From assembly GCF_900111685.1 (NCBI RefSeq), contig NZ_FOHX01000008.1, positions 62,001-126,000 of the forward strand: DNA of 64,000 bases. The letters run 5' to 3'. Under the pieces are notes generated by a model. The model was not told where the DNA came from and searched no databases. It worked only from the letters and a program-made list of their open reading frames with translations. A program made the translations under genes and the position numbers. Source of the DNA: Nonomuraea wenchangensis. GTDB lineage: Bacteria > Actinomycetota > Actinomycetes > Streptosporangiales > Streptosporangiaceae. Below, piece after piece: positions 59,378 to 64,000 of the stretch (position 1 is its first letter; every line of letters begins with the position of its first letter).

Positions 59378-60103
59378 TCAGCTGACGCCGCTGAGGTGGC
59401 GGGCCTTCTCCGGGAGGTCGGGCACCTGCTGCGCGGAGGTGTAGGCGGCGTCGCGCACGTCGTTGAGCCAGCTCGCCGGGGGCAGCCCCGCGATCGGGTG
59501 GCGGAGCGGGTTGAAGCGCGTCGGAAGGTCCGCGTCCGTCAGCGCCGGCGCGGACAGGCGCACCTGCCCGAACGGCCGCCACGGCCCCGACGGGGCGGCG
59601 GCGAGGAGCGCCACGCCGATCGGGCCGTGCTCGGCGACCTGGGCGAGCACGTCGACCATGGCGGGCAGCCGCACCGGCGTGTGCAGCAGCGCGCCCAGCA
59701 GCACCCGCCGCTCGCCCGCCTGGTACGGGAACAGGGAGCTGTAGAGCCCCGTCCACCGGGTCGCCGGCCGCAGCAGCCGTCTGCCGAGCGAGGTGCGCCC
59801 GGTGGTGGCCAGCAGCAGGTCGGCGGTGGTGGAGTCGTCCTGCTCCCAGCGCAGCGCGAGGCCGAGGATGTCGGGAAACGGCGGCGGCACGCCGACGGAG
59901 CGGGACAGACGGGCGATGCCCCGCAGGTCCATCCGCTGGTCGAGGAAGGGCACCCCCCACGGCTCCGGCGTCCCGTGCAGCCGCAGGTGCGCGTCGAGGA
60001 CGACCCCGGACGTGTGGAGCGGCCGCCCGTGCCGAAGGCGGGCCGCCGCGCCGAAGGCCGCGGCCAGTCCCGACCTCGTGAGTGAGGTCCACGGCTGTCG
60101 CAT
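59378..60103 (-). CDS. Conserved hypothetical actinobacterial protein
   Basis: The 241-residue protein is not assigned. It has segments DLRGIARLSRSVGVPPPFPDILGLALRWEQD and GRRLLRPATRWTGLYSSLFPYQAGERRVLLGALL, DLPTRFNPLRHPIAGLPPASWLNDVRDAAYTSAQ. These look like the actinobacterial proteins annotated as phosphodiesterase or catalase-like, without firm evidence. AAGGAG lies 7 bp before the ATG at 60103. The plus-strand reverse frames are shadows. It lies downstream of the FAD oxidoreductase gene, 69 bp away. Confidence 0.65.
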   Translation of the reverse strand: MRQPWTSLTRSGLAAAFGAAARLRHGRPLHTSGVVLDAHLRLHGTPEPWGVPFLDQRMDLRGIARLSRSVGVPPPFPDILGLALRWEQDDSTTADLLLATTGRTSLGRRLLRPATRWTGLYSSLFPYQAGERRVLLGALLHTPVRLPAMVDVLAQVAEHGPIGVALLAAAPSGPWRPFGQVRLSAPALTDADLPTRFNPLRHPIAGLPPASWLNDVRDAAYTSAQQVPDLPEKARHLSGVS

Positions 60104-60172
60104 GGGCTGCTCCTTGGCGTCGGTCCGGTGTCGGGCAACTGCCTCCACGGGACGGCAGCTACCCCGTGGGCG

Positions 60173-61633
60173 TCACGCAATCCCCTCGGCGGGCGCCGGC
60201 GGGATGGTGTGGTTGATCCGGAAGAGGTGGTCCGGGTCGTGGACCGCCTTGAGCGCGGCCAGCCGCCGGTAGGTCTCCTCGGCGTAGGCGCGGCCGACCC
60301 GGTCGGGGGCCGAGTCGTGGTCGAACTGGAACCCAGGGAGCTGGGCGCCGGTGTCCCATCGCCGCAGCCGGCGCAGCACCTCGTCGGCCGTTCCGCGTAC
60401 GGCGTCGGCCCGCTCGGGCGGGGCGGGCATCCGCAGCCACAGGTGGAAGGCCGCGCCCTGGGTGCTGACCGCGTGCGGCCGGGCGGGCGGCCGGTCGAGC
60501 GCTCCGCCCAGGTGACGCAGCTCGATCCCGGGGAACGGCCCTCCGGGCGCCGCCGGGTCGATGAACGACACCAGCTCCGCCACGGCCTCCTCGTCCAGCT
60601 CGTACGTCAGCGCGCTGCGCAGGTGCACCATGACCGGGTTCTTGGGGTCCTGGTAGATGCCGGCGATCTCCGGGTACGGCATCGCCCGGCAGGTGTCCTT
60701 GCCGGGCCCGAGCGCGCGCAGCGGCTCCACCAGCCGCCTCCCCCGCTCCTCGTCCCCCATGCAGACCACCCGGACCAGCACGAGCGAACGGCCGCGGAAC
60801 TCCTCGGGCACCTGCGGCGCGTCGGGGAAGCGCATCAGCGTCACCGAGGACGACATCTCCTCCGGCTGCTCCTTGGCCCACGCCAGGTAGGAGCCGAGCA
60901 CGTGGGCGGCCCGCCCGGCGTCCTCGACCGGGAAGTGGAGCTCGCCGCCGTAGACGGTGCGCAGCGGCAGCAGCTCGATCTCGGCCGCGACCACGACGCC
61001 GAAGTTGCTCTTGCCGCCCCGTACCGCCCAGAACAGGTCGGGTTCGCGCGTCGGCGAGACGGTGCGCAGCCGGCCGTCGGCGGTGACGAGGTCGAGCGAG
61101 CGGACGTGGCCGGCGGCGAAGCCGTACGTGCGGCAGGCCAGCGGGAGCCCGCCGCCGGTCAGGTAGCCCATCACCCCGACCTGGTCGGAGGAGCCGCAGA
61201 GCGGCACCAGGCCGTGCTCGGCCGTCGCCGCGAGCACCTCGCCCCACCGCAGGCCGGCGCCGATCCGGGCGGTGCCTGCGCGCGGATCCACCGACAGCTC
61301 GCGCAGCCGCCCGGTGGCGATGAAGACGGCGCCGTCCGCCGGCACGGACGCGCCGTGCCCGGTCGACTGGACGGCGACCGGGCGTCCGGTGTCCGCGGCG
61401 AACCGTACGGCGGTGGCCACGTCGCCCGCGTCGGCGGCTTCCACGACCACCGCGGGCCGGTGCTCGACCGTCAGCAGCCAGCCCGAGCAGCTCTCCGCGA
61501 AGCCCTCGTCGCCGGGGTAGAGCGTGCGGCCCCGGACGCGCGCGCCCAGGGTCACGAGGTCGTTGGTGAAGGCGCCGGCCCGGTCGTCGTCGCGGACGCG
61601 ACCGGCCCAGGTCCCTGTGGGGGTTTCCGGCAT
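60173..61633 (-). CDS. FAD-binding oxidoreductase (BBE-like)
   Basis: The 486-residue flavoprotein has a PCMH FAD domain: PAVVVEAADAGDVATAVRFAADTGRPVAVQSTGHGASVPADGAVFIAT (His for FAD link), GVMGYLTGGGLPLACRTYGFAAGHVRSLDLVTADG and WAVRGGKSNFGVVVAAEIELLP, and a BBE end TYRRLAALKAVHDPDHLFRINHTI. It is paralogous to the 32623-33963 enzyme. The start at 61633 is 23 bp from a set of MarR-type operators and is divergent from the MarR gene, which probably represses it. The substrate is unknown. Confidence 0.9.
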   Translation of the reverse strand: MPETPTGTWAGRVRDDDRAGAFTNDLVTLGARVRGRTLYPGDEGFAESCSGWLLTVEHRPAVVVEAADAGDVATAVRFAADTGRPVAVQSTGHGASVPADGAVFIATGRLRELSVDPRAGTARIGAGLRWGEVLAATAEHGLVPLCGSSDQVGVMGYLTGGGLPLACRTYGFAAGHVRSLDLVTADGRLRTVSPTREPDLFWAVRGGKSNFGVVVAAEIELLPLRTVYGGELHFPVEDAGRAAHVLGSYLAWAKEQPEEMSSSVTLMRFPDAPQVPEEFRGRSLVLVRVVCMGDEERGRRLVEPLRALGPGKDTCRAMPYPEIAGIYQDPKNPVMVHLRSALTYELDEEAVAELVSFIDPAAPGGPFPGIELRHLGGALDRPPARPHAVSTQGAAFHLWLRMPAPPERADAVRGTADEVLRRLRRWDTGAQLPGFQFDHDSAPDRVGRAYAEETYRRLAALKAVHDPDHLFRINHTIPPAPAEGIA

Positions 61634-61656
61634 GTCGATGATCCCTCGTCAATCTG

Positions 61657-61686
61657 TTGGTAGGTCCAATGTTGGCCGGACCAACA
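61657..61686. promoter_or_regulatory. MarR operators TTGG...CCAA
   Basis: TTGGTAGGTCCAA (61657-61669) and TGTTGGCCGGACCAACA (61670-61686) are adjacent inverted repeats; a third, weaker half-site GTCTGTCCAACGA follows near 61702-61715. They lie between the divergent FAD oxidoreductase and MarR genes. Confidence 0.85.
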
Positions 61687-61732
61687 ATACAGATAATCGT
61701 GGGTCTGTCCAACGATTGCTAGATTTGCGCTC

Positions 61733-62209
61733 GTGAACATCCCCGAGGAAGCGCCGCCGCGACGGCTGCGCGGCCTGCCGAGCAGGCTGGCGAACCAGGC
61801 GGCACTGACGGCCAACCGGATCGTGGACCGGGCGCTCGCCCAGGCCGGCGTCCGGCGCTACCACTACGCCCTGCTCGCCACGCTGGAGGAGTACGGCCCG
61901 GCCAGCCAGGCCGGCCTCGTCCGCCGCACCGGCATCGACCGCAGCGACATGGTGGCGATCGTCAACGACCTCGCCGAACGGGACTGCCTCAAACGCGCGC
62001 CCGACCCCGAAGACCGCCGGCGCAACATCATCACCATCACCCCGGCCGGGCGCGCGCGGCTCGTCGAGCTCGACCGGCTGATCGCCGCCGCCCAGGAGGA
62101 GTTCCTCGCCCCGCTGCCACCGGCCGACCGCGAGCACCTGATCGACCTGCTCACCCGCCTGGTCGAGCCGCACGAGGACCGGCGGCAAGGAATCGGCAGC
62201 ATCCGGTGA
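61733..62209 (+). CDS. MarR-family regulator
   Basis: The 158-residue winged-helix regulator has VRRYHYALLATLEEYGPASQAGLVRRTGIDRSDMVAIVNDLAERDCLKRAPDPEDRRRNIITITPAGRARL, the full MarR DNA-binding region with the DPEDRRRN wing. GTG at 61733 has no ribosome site and could be leaderless. It probably controls the divergent FAD oxidoreductase via the TTGG...CCAA sites, responding to a phenolic or redox signal. Confidence 0.9.
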   Translation: MNIPEEAPPRRLRGLPSRLANQAALTANRIVDRALAQAGVRRYHYALLATLEEYGPASQAGLVRRTGIDRSDMVAIVNDLAERDCLKRAPDPEDRRRNIITITPAGRARLVELDRLIAAAQEEFLAPLPPADREHLIDLLTRLVEPHEDRRQGIGSIR

Positions 62210-62290
62210 TCGGTACGCCCTGCCCGGAGTGGCGTCCGCTCCCCCGAGGTACGACCTGGTTCTGACACCGGCGAGCCATCGGAGGAAACG

Positions 62291-63073
62291 GTGCGGAGGA
62301 CCTTGCCTGCCGCGGTGGCGGCGTTCGCGGCCGCGCTGGCGCTGACGGGCGGCTGCGGCGACAGCGGGTCCGGGGGCGGCTCGGGAGAGGCCGGACCTGG
62401 CGCCCCCCGGCAGGCCCGGCCGGTCATCACCCCCGACGAGGAGCTCGTCACCGACCAGGACAGCGGCGACCTCCCCGAAGCCACCGTCCAGGTAGGGCTC
62501 GACTGTCAGCAGATGGGGCAGAGCCACGACTTCGCGGGCACGGCGGACAGGATGGGCCGCGCGGCGTCCTCCGGCGACAGCTCACCCGAGACGCGGGCGA
62601 TCGCGAAGGTCTGCGAGGCGGCGGCGAAGGCCAACCAGGGGCTGATGAACGACGCGCTCAACGACGCCCGTCAGGCGGAGCGGCAGAGCTCCAACCTGAA
62701 TCGCCGGATGCGCCGGCCGGGCCTGCGGATGCTCAACCACACGCTGCTGGTCGCCGCCACCGCCGAGGGCGACCGCGCCACCGCCCTGCGGGCCCGCGCC
62801 GCTCTCGAACGGCTCGGCGGCCTGCCGCCGGAATTCCTCAGGGACGCGTGCTCGGTGGCCCCCGATCCCGCCGCCCTCCCGGAATGCGCGACGCTCCCGC
62901 CCACCGGTACGCAGTCCGCGTCCTCCGCCCCGTCGCCGCCCTCCCCGAACGGGCCCACGCCCGGCACGGAAGCCCCCTCCGCGCCGCCCTCCGAGGCACC
63001 CGTCGAGACTCCCGGCGACGGCCACCCCACGCAGCAGGACACCGGCGACGGCCCGGCACCGGACGAGTCGTGA
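62291..63073 (+). CDS. Lipoprotein with disordered C-terminus
   Basis: The 260-residue protein has a lipoprotein signal (AAFAAALALTGGCGDSG, Cys at about residue 22), a helical central domain with two Cys (LDCQQMGQSH, IAKVCEAAAKANQGLMNDALNDARQAERQ; TPR-like) and a Pro/Ser-rich disordered tail (about residues 200-260). The function is unknown. GGAGGAAACG lies upstream of the GTG at 62291. Its stop overlaps the next gene's GTG start (GTGA), so the two are co-translated. Confidence 0.75.
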   Translation: MRRTLPAAVAAFAAALALTGGCGDSGSGGGSGEAGPGAPRQARPVITPDEELVTDQDSGDLPEATVQVGLDCQQMGQSHDFAGTADRMGRAASSGDSSPETRAIAKVCEAAAKANQGLMNDALNDARQAERQSSNLNRRMRRPGLRMLNHTLLVAATAEGDRATALRARAALERLGGLPPEFLRDACSVAPDPAALPECATLPPTGTQSASSAPSPPSPNGPTPGTEAPSAPPSEAPVETPGDGHPTQQDTGDGPAPDES

Positions 63074-63981
63074 CCGGACCGCCTCCCACGGACGACCCCG
63101 GAGGTGACGACACCGGGCCGGCCCAGGACCTCACCCGTGTCTGGTCCGTCCTCGCCCACGTCGTGACGCCCACCACTTTCGTCGCGGCCGTCATGATGTA
63201 CGTCGGGGCCGTCCGCGCCAACACCATGTACGCCGGTCTCGGCATCGAGCAGAGCATGCTGGGCCTGTCGTTCCAGGAATACGTGCTGCGCAGCGTCGCG
63301 CCGGCGATAGAGCCGCTGATCCTGCTCCTGGTGCTGGCCCTGATCGCGCCCACGGCGCACCGGTGGCTGCTGCGGTCGGCGGACAGGCACCGTACGGCCA
63401 TGACGCGGGTGATCACGGTCATGGCCGTGCTCGGGACCGTGAGCGTCGCGGTGGGGATCGTGGCCATGGCCAGCTGGTGGCGGGCGCCGTTCTACGTCGT
63501 GCCCTTCTGCCTGGGAATCGGCGTCTTCGTCCTCGTCTACGGCGACTCCCTGCGCCGGCGGATCCATCCACGGCCGGCGAGCTCCTCCGCCGACCAGCTC
63601 GTCCGGCGTACGGTCTGCGCGGCGCTCCTGCTGGTCCTGCTGCTGTGGGCGGTCACCCTGTACGCGCAGCGGCGCGGCGCCGAGGCCGCCCTCCAGTACC
63701 GGGTGGACTCCGCGGGGCTGCCCAGCACGGTGGTGTACGCGGCCAGGCGGCTGCACCTGGAGGGCCCGGGGATCAAGGAGACTGAGCTGCCGGACCCCGC
63801 CGCCATGTACCGCTACCGCTACACCGGCCTGCGCCTGCTGATCCACTCCAACCAGCGGTACTTCCTCCTGCCCGCCTGCTGGGCGAGCGATCCATGGGCG
63901 CGCGCGATAGCCCTGCCCGCCGACGGGTCGCTACGCCTGGAGTTCTCCGTACGCAGAACGCGACCGGAATGCCCGCCCTGA
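63070..63981 (+). CDS. Integral membrane protein, partner of the lipoprotein
   Basis: The 303-residue protein has four hydrophobic segments (about residues 25-50, 75-95, 112-135, 140-158 and perhaps 180-200) and a C-terminal extracytoplasmic or cytoplasmic beta-rich part (RYRYTGLRLLIHSNQRYFLLP). The N-terminal 20 residues are polar. The start GTG at 63070 overlaps the lipoprotein stop. No family is recognised. It ends 19 bp before the window edge. Confidence 0.7.
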   Translation: MTGPPPTDDPGGDDTGPAQDLTRVWSVLAHVVTPTTFVAAVMMYVGAVRANTMYAGLGIEQSMLGLSFQEYVLRSVAPAIEPLILLLVLALIAPTAHRWLLRSADRHRTAMTRVITVMAVLGTVSVAVGIVAMASWWRAPFYVVPFCLGIGVFVLVYGDSLRRRIHPRPASSSADQLVRRTVCAALLLVLLLWAVTLYAQRRGAEAALQYRVDSAGLPSTVVYAARRLHLEGPGIKETELPDPAAMYRYRYTGLRLLIHSNQRYFLLPACWASDPWARAIALPADGSLRLEFSVRRTRPECPP

Positions 63982-64000
63982 ACAGCGGCCCTGAACGGCG

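Overview
The window is high-GC DNA (roughly 70% or more) with dense, short-spaced genes, GTG and TTG starts, many TetR/MarR regulators, F420-type luciferase-like (LLM) oxidoreductases, a mycothiol-type DinB enzyme, an actinobacterial c-di-AMP riboswitch and a HelR-type RNA polymerase motor. It reads as a chromosome-arm segment of a filamentous actinomycete. Streptosporangiales (Nonomuraea-like) is my best guess, from protein flavour only. I see no tRNA, rRNA, CRISPR array or prophage.

Region 1 (1-9.2 kb) is a sulfur/sulfonate locus in decay, read on the minus strand: a 42-aa membrane peptide, a YeiH-type transporter, ssuC, ssuA, ssuB and ssuD. The permease ssuC carries a deletion and a frameshift. 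The binding protein ssuA is broken into small reordered and inverted blocks. The monooxygenase ssuD is cut in two by a 4.6-kb Tn3-family element (1198-5797) with 20-bp terminal inverted repeats and GTTAAC at both edges. The element carries a 5'-truncated tnpA, an acyl desaturase, a STAS protein, a DUF5994-like protein and a tyrosine recombinase. Beside the recombinase start lies a four-motif site resembling the TnpI/IRS resolution site of Tn4430.

Region 2 (9.2-21.4 kb) holds accessory metabolism and regulation: a heme-oxygenase-fold iron enzyme, an F420 oxidoreductase, a riboswitch-controlled CHAP hydrolase, a TetR/FBP divergent pair, a GlxA-type regulator with a DUF6010-like protein, a WYL regulator divergent from a short UvrA-like ATPase, a membrane pentapeptide-repeat protein, a GNAT enzyme, a front-end type desaturase and a frameshifted membrane gene.

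Region 3 (21.5-25.9 kb) is a cobalt/thiocyanate island on the minus strand. It encodes the three subunits of a Co-type thiocyanate hydrolase (scnB, scnA, scnC), a maturation-type protein, the CbtB/CbtA cobalt importer, a thioredoxin-fold [2Fe-2S] protein and a histidine phosphatase. A 37-residue Cys/His peptide gene with its own strong hairpin terminator lies inside it on the plus strand. The enzyme would turn thiocyanate into ammonia and carbonyl sulfide, and the importer would supply its cobalt.

Region 4 (25.9-41.3 kb) includes small unknowns, a mycothiol-type enzyme, a LexA paralogue, an AraC/VOC pair, a second short UvrA-like ATPase, a fused remnant of a DGPF/ECF42 sigma pair, a berberine-bridge-type oxidase, a TetR-controlled LLM/hydrolase pair, a YbdK-like ligase, and a rifamycin-response module in which a RAE-like palindrome lies between an MFS exporter and helR.

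Region 5 (41.3-64 kb) has an ECF41-type sigma factor, several regulator/enzyme pairs with visible palindromic operators, a large membrane protein, a GT2 glycosyltransferase, a RIO kinase, a 923-aa DUF6493-like protein, and a YtrA-type operon (GntR, ABC ATPase, permease, S41 protease lipoprotein, hydrolase lipoprotein). It ends with a lipoprotein/membrane protein pair. Start codons were chosen from visible ribosome-binding sites and family lengths. No database search was possible, so family assignments rest on recalled motifs.
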